A stretch of DNA of 48,168 nt from Candidatus Altarchaeales archaeon (GCA_014727915.1 WJMO01000010.1:1-48168), one strand, 5' to 3'; shown: positions 23,110 to 32,353, numbered from the stretch's first letter. Notes: a model not told the origin generated them from the letters alone. Made by a program: numbers and translations.

Positions 23110-25476
23110 CTATCTGATGAAGGACAATTTCGAATTGGCAAGTGATAGCACACCGTCCAATATGGCGGTCGTGTGGTTCAGGTAGACGATCGAAGAAGAC
23201 AGGTTCAGTATGTTGCCGCCGGTGATGTTCAACGGGCCGTTCCGGTTCTGGGTCGGCAGGAGCGAAGTTCCGCTGCAGTTAGTGTAAACGTTCACATTCC
23301 ACGCCGGCTCGTCGGTTGACGCGCCAGAGCACGTGGGACTGGCAGAATAGACTGAAGGGTCGGAACGTGATATGACGGTTCGAGAGTAGTTGCCGTCGGA
23401 GGCGTTGAACCTGTACGTGTGATCACCCTCCAAAAGAGTCGTGTTATAGAAGTAGACAACGCCCGAAACATAGTCTGAGCCGATGGCCGTCATGTCATAG
23501 GGTGAGCCGTCTATGACGACCTGCATGTACTTCGGAGCCTCATTGTCACCGTCGGTGTAGTTGAGGGTGTAATTGAATATGTCCGCTGTGCTCCCGAAGT
23601 CAGGGTTGACTATGGAATCGTATATTTGAGGCAGGTAGTTAACCACCGGAGCGTCAGTGACAACATCGGTCGAATTGTAGCTGACCCCGTCGGAGGCGTT
23701 GAAGTAGTAGGAGTGATTGCCCTGGCTCAAATAGGAGGTGGTATAGTGGTAGAGGACCCCATTTACATAGTCGGCGGAGCCGTTGGAGGCCATGTCATAG
23801 TATGAGCTGTCAATGCGCACCTTCACGAAGAAGGGCGCGTTGTCGTCCGCGTCCGCGTAGGTTACAGTATAGTTGTAGGGTGTGGAGGTGCTGCCGGAGA
23901 GCGGAGAAACCGAGGGGTTGGAGAGGGTGGGAGGTTCAGATGAAAGGACGAGGGACATGAGAGCCCGGTAGACGTCGATGCGTGGTTTGGTCACGTCGCG
24001 TGTGACATTCTTCCCGTTCTCTATGAACGCGGTCTTCAAGGCTGCCGGGGACTGGTAGGAGCCGGTCATGAGCCTGGAATACTGTTGTATCAACGCCGCG
24101 CCGCCGGCAACGTGCGGGGCGGCCATTGAAGTGCCCCCCTTGCTCGCCAAGCCCTCGCCGTCGGCGTCACATGAGCGGATGCTATAGCCGGGAGCCCACA
24201 CATCCAATATGCTGCACCTGTTAGCATGGCATACGACCTTGTCCACGTCAACGTTGGCTGCGGAGTCGTCGCAGGTGTTGCCGCCGGGGCAGGAGCCGCC
24301 GCCCCAGCAGATGGTAGAACTGCCGTCGTAGTCGTAGACGTCACCCACGGACACCACATACTCGTTGCATGCGGGAAAGCCGATGCCTGCCGTATTGGCC
24401 TCGTTACCGGATGATGCGTCTATGAAGATGCCCTGGTTGTATGCCGTCTCCAACGCGGCGCTCGCACCGCCATCCCAGCCCGGCCCGTCACAGGATGCGA
24501 TGTCGCAGAACTGGTAGGTGGGAGAGGAGGTGCCGAGGCTCATTGTTATGACCGTGATGTTGTATTTGCTGCTGTTCAGCGTGCACGCCTCGATGGCTGC
24601 GGCCACATCATCCAATGCGCCGCCTCCGCCGGCGTCCGTGAACACCTTCATGGCCACGATCCTCGCGTCCGGCGCGACTCCCGGGTAGGTGTTGTGGTCC
24701 GTTGCGACGGTGCCGGCAACGTGGGTGCCATGGCCGTTTAGTAAGGGGTGGAGTGTGTCCATGGGGTTCGCATCACCGTCGGCGAAGTCATATCCCCAGG
24801 GAACCTTGTCGCATGAGCCGGCGAGGAACTCGGCAGGAGTGCAACCCCCAAGGTCGGGGTGGGTGTAGTTCACACCCGAGTCGATGACACACACCGTCTG
24901 ATCGTTGCCTGTGATGGTGACGCCGCTTATCTCGATAGAATATATGCCATCGTCGGTGACGTTGATCAAGGGGACGCTCTGGAAATGGTGGGGTTCAACA
25001 GCCGCCACATAATCCACGCGTTCGACGTTATCGTCGGCGAGCAGCATCTCCAATCCTTCCCGTGAAGCGTAGCCTGAGAACCCGTTGACAAGAGTGAACC
25101 TATGACGCACCATGAACTCCGAATCCGGCAGCTTCGGCAGCACCCTGGACTTCGCCCGTTCGGCGTGGCGCTCTATGCTCCTTAGCTCCGCCATCCTACG
25201 CTCCTCCAACGACAGCTGCGAGGAAGCGATATCCGCCATGGCCGGCTTCAGACCCGGGTCCTCCTTCAGGTAGACCATCACGTGAACCCTTTCCCCCGAA
25301 CCGAGGAGGGATAGGTTCTCCCTGAGCCGGGGGGTTATCCTGCCCTCCCGGAGGGATGCGTCAAGGACGGCAGCGAACCCCGGAATATCATCCCTCTGCG
25401 ACGAGGACGTGTGCAATGCAATTAGGAGGGATAGAACTCCCAGGACCAGAAGATTGTGAACGCGGAATTCCACCAT
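23110..25476 (-). CDS. Secreted subtilisin-like serine protease (S8)
   Basis: 788 residues. An N-terminal hydrophobic signal (LLVLGVLSLLIALHT) is followed by an inhibitor-type prodomain (to about 165, ending FSGYASREGLEMLLADDNVE). The S8 catalytic domain has the full triad: Asp in CVIDSGVNYTHPDLGG, His in NGHGTHVAGTVA, Ser in GGTSMAAPHVAGGAAL. The cysteine-rich inserts (CWGGGSCPGGNTCDDS) probably form disulfides. Two beta-sandwich repeats of about 100 residues follow (PTLSNPSVSPLSGSTSTPYN and PQIYDSIVNPDFGSTADIFN) with many N-glycosylation sequons. The last 40 residues look like the first turns of a beta-helix that stops abruptly at SKLSFIR, with no membrane anchor visible. Confidence 0.92.
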   Translation of the reverse strand: MVEFRVHNLLVLGVLSLLIALHTSSSQRDDIPGFAAVLDASLREGRITPRLRENLSLLGSGERVHVMVYLKEDPGLKPAMADIASSQLSLEERRMAELRSIERHAERAKSRVLPKLPDSEFMVRHRFTLVNGFSGYASREGLEMLLADDNVERVDYVAAVEPHHFQSVPLINVTDDGIYSIEISGVTITGNDQTVCVIDSGVNYTHPDLGGCTPAEFLAGSCDKVPWGYDFADGDANPMDTLHPLLNGHGTHVAGTVATDHNTYPGVAPDARIVAMKVFTDAGGGGALDDVAAAIEACTLNSSKYNITVITMSLGTSSPTYQFCDIASCDGPGWDGGASAALETAYNQGIFIDASSGNEANTAGIGFPACNEYVVSVGDVYDYDGSSTICWGGGSCPGGNTCDDSAANVDVDKVVCHANRCSILDVWAPGYSIRSCDADGEGLASKGGTSMAAPHVAGGAALIQQYSRLMTGSYQSPAALKTAFIENGKNVTRDVTKPRIDVYRALMSLVLSSEPPTLSNPSVSPLSGSTSTPYNYTVTYADADDNAPFFVKVRIDSSYYDMASNGSADYVNGVLYHYTTSYLSQGNHSYYFNASDGVSYNSTDVVTDAPVVNYLPQIYDSIVNPDFGSTADIFNYTLNYTDGDNEAPKYMQVVIDGSPYDMTAIGSDYVSGVVYFYNTTLLEGDHTYRFNASDGNYSRTVISRSDPSVYSASPTCSGASTDEPAWNVNVYTNCSGTSLLPTQNRNGPLNITGGNILNLSSSIVYLNHTTAILDGVLSLANSKLSFIR

Positions 25477-25615
25477 AACCTATGAGAGGCAAAATTAAAA
25501 ACTATTTTGAAAAAAATAGGGATAGTTTTGAATAAAGTTTAAAATATTCTGGTTTTTTGTTTTCCACTGGTCTGTTGTGTGCGGATATAAAGGTTGTTCC
25601 AATATTCTATTCCAA
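25477..25615. promoter_or_regulatory. AT-rich divergent spacer, subtilase / hef
   Basis: 139 bp of very AT-rich sequence with repeated short words (ACTATTTTGAA, ATAGTTTTGAAT, AAGTTTAAAAT) like those in other gaps of this window. For hef, ATATAAAG (25585-25592) lies 28 nt before the ATG at 25616. For the subtilase, an A/T box at about 25491-25501 lies roughly 20-25 nt before its ATG. Confidence 0.5.
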
Positions 25616-27898
25616 ATGCTGGTCGAGCACCCGCTGATAAGGAGGAGGAAGCTGGAGCTGCGCAGGTACCAGGAGACGGTGATAGCCCGGGCTGTGGAGG
25701 ACAACACGCTGGTGGTGCTCCCCACCGGGTTGGGGAAGACCATAGTAGCCGTCGTGGTCGCAGCCCACAGATTGCACAAATACCCGCAGAGCAAGGTGTT
25801 GTTCCTCGCGCCCACGAAACCGCTGGTGGTCCAGCACAGGAAGACCTTCGAGGACTTCCTCACATTGGAGGAGATGTGCGTGATGACCGGCAACGACCCG
25901 GTCAATAAGAGGGAGGAGATGTGGGATGAGAACAGGGTCATATTCGCCACGCCCCAGACCATAGAGAACGACATCATACGCGGTTTGGATTTGAGCGACG
26001 TGTCCCTGATAATATTCGACGAGGCCCACCGGGCGGTGGGGGACTACAGCTACGTGGCCATCGCCAAAGAGTACATTGAGAAGAGCAGCATGCCCTTGAC
26101 CCTCGCGCTGACCGCAAGCCCCTCCAGCCAACGGGAGAAGGTGGCGGAGATATGCCGGAACCTCCACGTTAAGTATGTGGAGGCGAAGACCGACCGGGAC
26201 ATGGACGTGAAACCCTACATACAGGACGTGAAGGTACGGTGGGTGCGTGTTGAGCTGCCAGGGGACTTCAAGGGACTGCAGAAGCTGTTGCAGGACGTGC
26301 TGAGGGACGAGATAAAGCGGTTGAAAGACCTGGGTTACCTGGAGAGCGCCAACATGTCCAAGGTGAACAAGAGGGTGTTGCTGGGGATACAGCATGAGGT
26401 GCGGAGGGAGATAACATCCGGGGGGGACGCGTACAGCGCAGCATCAACGGTGGCCTCAGCCATAAAGGTCAACCACGGGATAGAGCTGTTGGAGACCCAG
26501 GGGATAAGCGCGTTGGACGAGTACTTCAGGAGGCTGCGAAGCCAGAAGTCCAAGGCCGTGAAGAAGCTCATGGCAGACTACAAGATGATGAAGGCCATGG
26601 TCAAGGTCAAGGAGATGCGGAAGAACGGGGTCGAACACCCGAAGCTGGACGAGATGGCTAGGATAGTGAAGAAATACAAGGGGAAGAAGGTATTGGTGTT
26701 CACACAGTACAGGGACTCGGTTGAGAGCATCATATACCGGTTGAACGAGGAGGACATACTCGCCCACGAGTTCATAGGACAGCAGGCCAGGGGCGTGAAG
26801 AAGGGGATGAGCCAGTCCAAGCAGGTGAAGGTGTTGGAACGATTCCGCGAGGGGGCTTACACCGCGTTGGTGGCAACTTCGGTTGCGGAGGAGGGGCTTG
26901 ACATACCCAAGGTGGACGCGGTCGTATTCTACGAGCCCGTGCCCTCGGAGATAAGGACCATACAGCGGAGGGGAAGGACCGGCAGGAGCGCGACCGGGGA
27001 AGTGTACGTGCTCATAGCCAAGGGAACGCGGGACGAGGGATACTACTGGGCGTCAACCCACAAGGAACGCAGGATGGGAGACATCGTCAGGGACATGCGC
27101 AGGGGCCTGGACGAGCAGGCGGGCATAACAGAGTATGAGGGTGAAGGAGGAGTTGAAGAGGGTGAGTTGGCGGACGACAATGAGACCGGCGAGGACGTTG
27201 AAGCTGCGGTTGGCGTCGGACAGCAGAGCCTCATAACGTTCACAAAAGAAAAGGATGATAGGTTGAAGGTGTACGTGGACGTGAGGGAGCGTAACAGCAC
27301 CATACTCTCCGCCCTTCGGGAGAAGTGCGATGTGGAGTTGAAGCAGCTGCCCGTCGGTGACTTCCTGCTGTCGGACAGGGTGTGCGTGGAGCGGAAGACC
27401 ATGGGCGACTTCCTCCAGAGCCTGGTGGACAAGAGGCTGATGGCCCAGGTGAGCGAGATGAGGAGGAACTTCCAGATACCCATACTGATGTTGGAGGGGG
27501 TGGACGAGCTCTACGCGCAGAGGAACATACACCCCAACGCGGTGAGGGGCGCGATGGCCTCCATCGCCGTCGACTTCGACATGCCCATAATACCCACGGA
27601 GGACGAGGAAGACACGGCGCAGATGCTCATAGCCCTGGCTAAGAGGGAGCAGGAGGACAACAGGAGGATCGTCGCGTTGAGGGGCGAGAGGAAGCCCGAA
27701 CTGCTCAAGGAACGGCAGAGGTATATCGTGGAATCCCTGCCCAACGTGTCGGCTGTGCTCGCGGACAGGCTGCTCGAAAGGTTCGGGTCGGTAGAGGCAG
27801 TGATAACGGCCCAGGAGAAGAAACTCATGGAAACCGAGGGCATAGGCTCCAAAAAAGCAAGCGACATACGCAAGGTTGTCAAGAGCAAGTACAAATAG
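25616..27898 (+). CDS. hef: Hef-type helicase/nuclease
   Basis: 760 residues from the ATG at 25616, chosen because ATATAAAG lies 28 nt upstream; the frame opens 13 codons earlier. Order: SF2 helicase with Walker A LPTGLGKT, DEAH box, TAS motif and QRRGRTGRS; a long charged linker (about 515-555); an XPF/ERCC4 nuclease domain with the ERK motif in VCVERKTMGDFLQSLVDKRL; and a C-terminal helix-hairpin-helix pair (LPNVSAVLADRLLERFGSVE and TEGIGSKKASDI). Hef processes stalled forks and branched DNA and is the archaeal counterpart of FANCM/XPF. All active-site motifs are intact. It heads a plus-strand gene run to 32353. Confidence 0.95.
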   Translation: MLVEHPLIRRRKLELRRYQETVIARAVEDNTLVVLPTGLGKTIVAVVVAAHRLHKYPQSKVLFLAPTKPLVVQHRKTFEDFLTLEEMCVMTGNDPVNKREEMWDENRVIFATPQTIENDIIRGLDLSDVSLIIFDEAHRAVGDYSYVAIAKEYIEKSSMPLTLALTASPSSQREKVAEICRNLHVKYVEAKTDRDMDVKPYIQDVKVRWVRVELPGDFKGLQKLLQDVLRDEIKRLKDLGYLESANMSKVNKRVLLGIQHEVRREITSGGDAYSAASTVASAIKVNHGIELLETQGISALDEYFRRLRSQKSKAVKKLMADYKMMKAMVKVKEMRKNGVEHPKLDEMARIVKKYKGKKVLVFTQYRDSVESIIYRLNEEDILAHEFIGQQARGVKKGMSQSKQVKVLERFREGAYTALVATSVAEEGLDIPKVDAVVFYEPVPSEIRTIQRRGRTGRSATGEVYVLIAKGTRDEGYYWASTHKERRMGDIVRDMRRGLDEQAGITEYEGEGGVEEGELADDNETGEDVEAAVGVGQQSLITFTKEKDDRLKVYVDVRERNSTILSALREKCDVELKQLPVGDFLLSDRVCVERKTMGDFLQSLVDKRLMAQVSEMRRNFQIPILMLEGVDELYAQRNIHPNAVRGAMASIAVDFDMPIIPTEDEEDTAQMLIALAKREQEDNRRIVALRGERKPELLKERQRYIVESLPNVSAVLADRLLERFGSVEAVITAQEKKLMETEGIGSKKASDIRKVVKSKYK

Positions 27899-27920
27899 GT
27901 GTAAAACAATAGAATAAACC

Positions 27921-28949
27921 ATGACAGACGAGGAAGCCGAGGACCGGAGGCGTCGGTGGGATGTCATACACACGAGAGAGCAAGCAAGGAAACAGAACAT
28001 AACCCACTTCAAAAAGGCCATAGAAGAGGCCAGCGGCGCCAAGAAGACCCCGAAAAGCCTGCTTAAGCTGGTCATACACAGCGGGGGAATACGGTCGGGA
28101 GAGGCTTCGGAGGTGCTGGGCGTCAGCAGAGCCAATATAGACCTATGGGTCAGGGCCCTCGAGAAGAAGAACCTTGTGGAGATCGAGAGCAGAAAGCACC
28201 CAAACCCCACGATCAGACCCACCCACGCAGTCATATCGAAGGTGCGTAGGTTCCAGGACAAGAACAAGGAGCTCATAAAGGAACGGAAGGTCAGGACAGA
28301 CCTTGAGACCGAACTCGACAATAGAGCAAAGAGGATGGAGGGCCTGGAGGCGGAGTTGAAGCGCGAACGGCTTCTGAGGTCCCAGCTCGAGGAGAAGCTC
28401 ATACTAACAGACGAGAGGCTCAGGGCAGACGAAGAGGACTTTCTGGACCAGACGACAGACGACATAATGTCAGACATCCAGGAGGGGGAGGTTTTCCTGG
28501 ACTCCGGGTCAACATACCTGCTTTTGGAGGAACGCCCCGATAAGAGCGTCAAACTGTTCCAGAAGGGTTTGGAGGACGGGTCCAAGGGCATGTACATAAC
28601 AAGGTCCAACCCCCGGAAGGTAAGGGACAGACACGACCTGGGAGACACTACCATATGCTGGCTCACCAACGTCCAGGCCGACGGGGACATCATATCGGTG
28701 TCGGGTCTTCAGGACCTTAGCATACTCGTGAGTAACTTCATAGACGAGAACGAAGGGAGCGTGATATTATTGGATGGGTTGGAGTATCTGGTGAGCAACA
28801 ACGACTTCCCGATAGTCCTGAGGCTGGTGCAGCAGATCAGGGACAAAGTCAGCACCTCAGAGTCCAAGATGCTGATACCATTGAACCCCAAGGCGTTGGA
28901 CAGCAAGCAGCTGACACTGCTGGAGAGGGAGTGCCAGACCATCAGATGA
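27921..28949 (+). CDS. Winged-helix, coiled-coil, DUF835 protein
   Basis: 342 residues. An N-terminal helix-turn-helix region (about 24-100: PKSLLKLVIHSGGIRSGEAS, then EVLGVSRANIDLWVRALEKK) resembles that of the next gene. A coiled coil of about 60 residues follows (ELDNRAKRMEGLEAELKRER region). The C-terminal about 150 residues match DUF835 by pattern: YLLLEERPDKSVKLFQKGL, ITRSNPRKVRDRHDLG, ILLDGLEYLVSNNDFPIVLR, PLNPKALDSKQLTLLEREC. DUF835 is common in euryarchaeal sensor and regulator proteins and resembles DUF7504/RecA-like signalling domains; its biochemical role is not settled. It lies 22 nt after hef. Confidence 0.82.
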   Translation: MTDEEAEDRRRRWDVIHTREQARKQNITHFKKAIEEASGAKKTPKSLLKLVIHSGGIRSGEASEVLGVSRANIDLWVRALEKKNLVEIESRKHPNPTIRPTHAVISKVRRFQDKNKELIKERKVRTDLETELDNRAKRMEGLEAELKRERLLRSQLEEKLILTDERLRADEEDFLDQTTDDIMSDIQEGEVFLDSGSTYLLLEERPDKSVKLFQKGLEDGSKGMYITRSNPRKVRDRHDLGDTTICWLTNVQADGDIISVSGLQDLSILVSNFIDENEGSVILLDGLEYLVSNNDFPIVLRLVQQIRDKVSTSESKMLIPLNPKALDSKQLTLLERECQTIR

Positions 28950-28990
28950 GATTTTAGACGAAAATACCAACTAAGCGGGAGGGAGCTGGT

Positions 28991-30577
28991 GTGGAAGACA
29001 AACTGGGAGGCCCGGGGAGGGAGCAGAACATAGAACTCTACAAGAGGCTTATGAACGAGTTCGCAGGCAGCAAGAGATCCCCCAAGGGGCTTTTGAAGCT
29101 GATAATACACGCGGGTACCGTGCACGCGATAGACGCGTCCGAGATACTGGGGGTGAAGATCACCACAGTAAACGAGTGGATAGGGCTCCTGAAGAAGAAG
29201 CGGCTAATCGAAGTTGACGGGCGTCAGCCCAACCCGAGGGTAAGGCCCACGAAAGAGCTGCTAGAGAGGCTTAAGAGCAAGGACCGCGCCCGGGAGAGGG
29301 ATTTCAAAGAGGATCTTAGGACCGAGTTGGACAGCGAAGACAAGCCCATAGTAGTAGAAGACCTCAAGGAAGAGCTGCTGGCCGAGAAGAAGGCGAGAGC
29401 ACGTCTTGAAGAGGACATAGAACGTGTGAAGCGGGAGGAGCATGAGAGGTCCGAGCAGAGGATTAACGAGTTGGAGAAGCGCCTGCAGAGGGAGGAGATA
29501 GAGAGGAGCAAGGTAGAGGAGATACTCAAGAAGAAGAGCCGGGAGGTGGAGGAGCTGACAGCCGAGGTCATGGCGTTGAAGGAGCGGGCAGCCAAACTTC
29601 AGAAAAACCTGGAAGACGAGAGGGGGGAGGAGCCGGCACACAGAACGACGGCAGAAGCCGGGAGTACGGCCGCAACCGACCCGACAAAAAAGACGCTGAA
29701 GACTCCAACACCCGTTGGGACCCCTCACCCCCAAGCAGACGAACCCGCGCCAAAACCGGCACAAAAGGGGATTAGAGAAGCTGCCGGAGAGCAGCAGAGA
29801 CCTCCACAGGCTAGTAGAGCCGGGCCTGGCGGAGACTCTCCAACGGGGGAGCAGAGGGCGCCAACGCCGGCGGCTCCCACACCAAAGCCCGCAGGGCAGA
29901 CGTCAGGCCAGGACAAGCCCATGGCGTCAACCCAGGATAAAATAGCAGGCAGCGGAGGCGCAAAGCCGCTGCCGGAAGCTCCTGCGAGTAGCATGGCGTC
30001 TTCTGCCGCTACATCACCAACCGCTCCACAGCCGCCTAGGCAGGTGGCTCCACCACAGCCAATAGCCACTCCGGAATCCCGTGAAAGCATGCAAGAGAAT
30101 GTGAAGGCCAAGCCCGCCCAGCCGGAAGAGGATGTCGGACGCCCGAGGACTCCATGGGAGGCCATTAGCGAACCAGGAACGCCCGGTGGGGGAGGAGAGC
30201 TGGAATCCAAGATACTCGGCAGGATGTCGCCTGGAGCCGGGTCTGCCAGGTCGGAATCTCAGGCCTCAACACCCAAAAAAGCAGAGTCAGGCCCCGAAGG
30301 GGAAGACGGCGAAAAGGACAAGGACAGCCTTTTGAAGGTGCTGCTGCAGACCGAGAGCCTAAAGGCAAAGGACGCGGCCTCCATGTTAGGGGTGGACGAA
30401 GGCGCTGTGAAAAAGTGGGTGGACGAACTCGCCAAAGCCAACCTCGTGGAAGCCAAGAAGTCCATGCTCGGATCAGTAGAGATAAGGCTCATAGAAGGGG
30501 TTGACAAGGAGAAGATAAAGGGGGAGCTGGAGGCCGCCGAGATAAGGAAGGAGTTGAAGAGAATAAGGGGCAAGTAG
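28991..30577 (+). CDS. Winged-helix protein with long Pro/Ala-rich disordered linker
   Basis: 528 residues from a GTG start. Residues 14-75 form a helix-turn-helix region clearly related to the preceding protein (PKGLLKLIIHAGTVHAIDAS, NPRVRPTKELL against NPTIRPTHAVI). A coiled coil of about 100 residues follows (EELLAEKKARARLEEDIERV onward), then about 220 residues of low-complexity P/A/T/S/Q sequence that is almost certainly disordered. A C-terminal winged helix (LLKVLLQTESLKAKDAASML, then GVDEGAVKKWVDELAKANLV) looks like a third copy of the same fold. This suggests a DNA- or RNA-tethering adaptor. The function is unknown. The stop is 1 nt before the RaSEA gene. Confidence 0.8.
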   Translation: MEDKLGGPGREQNIELYKRLMNEFAGSKRSPKGLLKLIIHAGTVHAIDASEILGVKITTVNEWIGLLKKKRLIEVDGRQPNPRVRPTKELLERLKSKDRARERDFKEDLRTELDSEDKPIVVEDLKEELLAEKKARARLEEDIERVKREEHERSEQRINELEKRLQREEIERSKVEEILKKKSREVEELTAEVMALKERAAKLQKNLEDERGEEPAHRTTAEAGSTAATDPTKKTLKTPTPVGTPHPQADEPAPKPAQKGIREAAGEQQRPPQASRAGPGGDSPTGEQRAPTPAAPTPKPAGQTSGQDKPMASTQDKIAGSGGAKPLPEAPASSMASSAATSPTAPQPPRQVAPPQPIATPESRESMQENVKAKPAQPEEDVGRPRTPWEAISEPGTPGGGGELESKILGRMSPGAGSARSESQASTPKKAESGPEGEDGEKDKDSLLKVLLQTESLKAKDAASMLGVDEGAVKKWVDELAKANLVEAKKSMLGSVEIRLIEGVDKEKIKGELEAAEIRKELKRIRGK

Positions 30578-30578
30578 G

Positions 30579-31877
30579 ATGGCCACCCTGATAGTGAACT
30601 CCGGAAGATGCAGCCACGGCAGATGCTACTTCTGCGGATACGGTAGGATAAGGGGTTTCGAACCGGCCGTCGAGAACGTCAACCAATGCCTGGACAGGTT
30701 CTTCAAAGATTTGGGAGATGATGAGGTGAAGGTCTTCGGTTCCGGGAGCTTCCTGGACGAGAAGCAGATACCGGCCGATTCCAGGATGTATTTCATAGGA
30801 AAGTGCAGGGAGCATGGGGTAAAGAGGGTCACAATAGAGTCCAGGCCAGAGTATGTGAACCCTGAAGTTTTGGAGGAGTTCAGAGGACTGGAACTGACGG
30901 TCGCCATGGGCTTGGAAACCGCGGATGAAAGGCTGCTGGAGAAGCTGAACAAGGGATACGGGCGGAGAGAATACGAGGAGGCATCCGACATAATACACAG
31001 GTCAGGGGGAGAGGTGAGGACATACCTCCTCGTCAACCCCCCGTTCGCAAAGGACATAAAGGAGGGTTTGGGGGAGAGCGTGGACTACGCGCTCAAACAT
31101 TCCGACAGCATCGTGCTGATAAACATGCTGCCCCACAAGAACTCTCCGTTGATGAAGGATTATGCGAGCGGGGAATGGAACTTCCTGTCGAGGGAGGAGT
31201 TCAGGGAGACCACAGCGGAGTGGAGTGATGATAATCGGGTTGAATTGGACGAGGAGACCTACAGGTTCACCCCCAACTTCCCCGATGAGATGAGAGAGAA
31301 GTTGAAGGGTGTTGGAGAATGGCACCTCACCCACCCACACTTCGAAGTCTGGCAGGACTACCTCATAAGATGGTACAGGCCACCTGAAGGCAGAATACTA
31401 GTGTTCCTACCCTGCGCGTACAGGAAGCCTTACTCGCAGAGCAGAACACACCAGGGGATAATCGAGGCGTTGAGGAAGGCAGGCCGGAACAGTTTCCACG
31501 AGGTGATGCTGTCGAACGCGGGAGTGATACCAAGGGAGTTCGAAGACCACTACCCATTCAACAGCTACGACTGGGACGAGCGGCTTGAGACTCCGGAGAT
31601 AAAGAGGAGATACATAGAGGTTACTGGGGGGAGGATACGGGACTATTTAACAGAACATGGAAAATACTATAAGAGGGTCGTCTGCTTCCTAAAGCACGAC
31701 AGCGAATCTTACAAGGCATTGGAGGGGGCTTGCAGGGAGACCGGGTACGATATCAAGAACCTGCTGTCGGAGGATACGTACGAGAGGATAAGGGGGGAGG
31801 AGCGGCCACTGCAGGCCAGGGAGGCAATGGAGGACTTGGAAAAGGGCTTAAGATGGTGTCTGGAAAATTCCATGTGA
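30579..31877 (+). CDS. RaSEA-type archaeosine radical-SAM enzyme fused to an ArcS-like DUF5591 domain
   Basis: 432 residues. Residues 1-290 form a radical-SAM domain with the cluster motif CSHGRCYFCGYG. The spacing is CX4CX2C, which I recall as typical of RaSEA, the enzyme that turns the lysine adduct on preQ0-tRNA into archaeosine at position 15. Supporting pieces are ITIESRPEYVNPEVLEEF-like sequence and the MGLETADERLLEKLNKGY motif. Residues about 290-430 match DUF5591 by pattern (LVFLPCAYRKPYSQSRTHQG), the domain otherwise found in ArcS, which makes the lysine adduct. The two are normally separate proteins, so this is a fusion. The next gene overlaps its end by 25 nt. Confidence 0.8.
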   Translation: MATLIVNSGRCSHGRCYFCGYGRIRGFEPAVENVNQCLDRFFKDLGDDEVKVFGSGSFLDEKQIPADSRMYFIGKCREHGVKRVTIESRPEYVNPEVLEEFRGLELTVAMGLETADERLLEKLNKGYGRREYEEASDIIHRSGGEVRTYLLVNPPFAKDIKEGLGESVDYALKHSDSIVLINMLPHKNSPLMKDYASGEWNFLSREEFRETTAEWSDDNRVELDEETYRFTPNFPDEMREKLKGVGEWHLTHPHFEVWQDYLIRWYRPPEGRILVFLPCAYRKPYSQSRTHQGIIEALRKAGRNSFHEVMLSNAGVIPREFEDHYPFNSYDWDERLETPEIKRRYIEVTGGRIRDYLTEHGKYYKRVVCFLKHDSESYKALEGACRETGYDIKNLLSEDTYERIRGEERPLQAREAMEDLEKGLRWCLENSM

Positions 31878-32353
31878 AGGGAGACGACAGGGACTGGATA
31901 CGGATACGCCTGCAGGAGGAGATTATATCACATGGACTGGAAGGCAACGTGCTGAAGGCCAGCGAAAACAACATAGTCGTAGTGGTTGAAGGGGACAAGA
32001 GCAGGATAAAGAGGCTGTACACCGACGTGACCGAGTTCATGCCCGACGAGGTGGAGGTAGTGGACCTCACCATACGCCCGTCCAAGAAGCCGCGAAGGAT
32101 AAGGATGAGAGGCGTAAGCCCAGGCAGGGCACCGGAGAGGATAGACTACATCCAACAGTACCTGCAGGAGATAGAGAAGACAACCCAGAGGCTGGACCAG
32201 AAGATGAACACCATACTCGCCATCCTAGAGGGCGTTGGCGGCAGCGAGATACTGCAGCGCAGCAGCCTGGAAGACAGGGAGGGCTTCGAGGACGGGGAGA
32301 TGGACGTCGAAGAGGATGCGACCGGAGGTTTCGCGGCCATGTTCGGCGACTAG
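31853..32353 (+). CDS. Acylphosphatase-fold protein, probably non-catalytic
   Basis: 166 residues from the ATG at 31853; the longer frame is a shadow of the preceding gene. Residues 1-85 have the strand-helix-strand layout of the acylphosphatase family (KFHVKGDDRDWIRIRLQEEI, NVLKASENNIVVVVEGDKSR, a VEVVDLTI end). The catalytic GxVQGVGFR loop and the asparagine are absent. A basic patch (RPSKKPRRIRMRG) and a helical segment (QQYLQEIEKTTQRLDQKMNT) follow, with an acidic C-terminus. It overlaps RaSEA, so it may act with it, for instance in tRNA binding. That role is inference. Confidence 0.7.
   Translation: MVSGKFHVKGDDRDWIRIRLQEEIISHGLEGNVLKASENNIVVVVEGDKSRIKRLYTDVTEFMPDEVEVVDLTIRPSKKPRRIRMRGVSPGRAPERIDYIQQYLQEIEKTTQRLDQKMNTILAILEGVGGSEILQRSSLEDREGFEDGEMDVEEDATGGFAAMFGD

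Noticed and set aside
27053..28693. A 546-residue open frame on the minus strand
   Set aside because: It lies antisense across hef and the DUF835 gene, both of which have strong domain evidence. Its Ser/Leu-rich sequence is typical of a shadow frame in GC-richer DNA.
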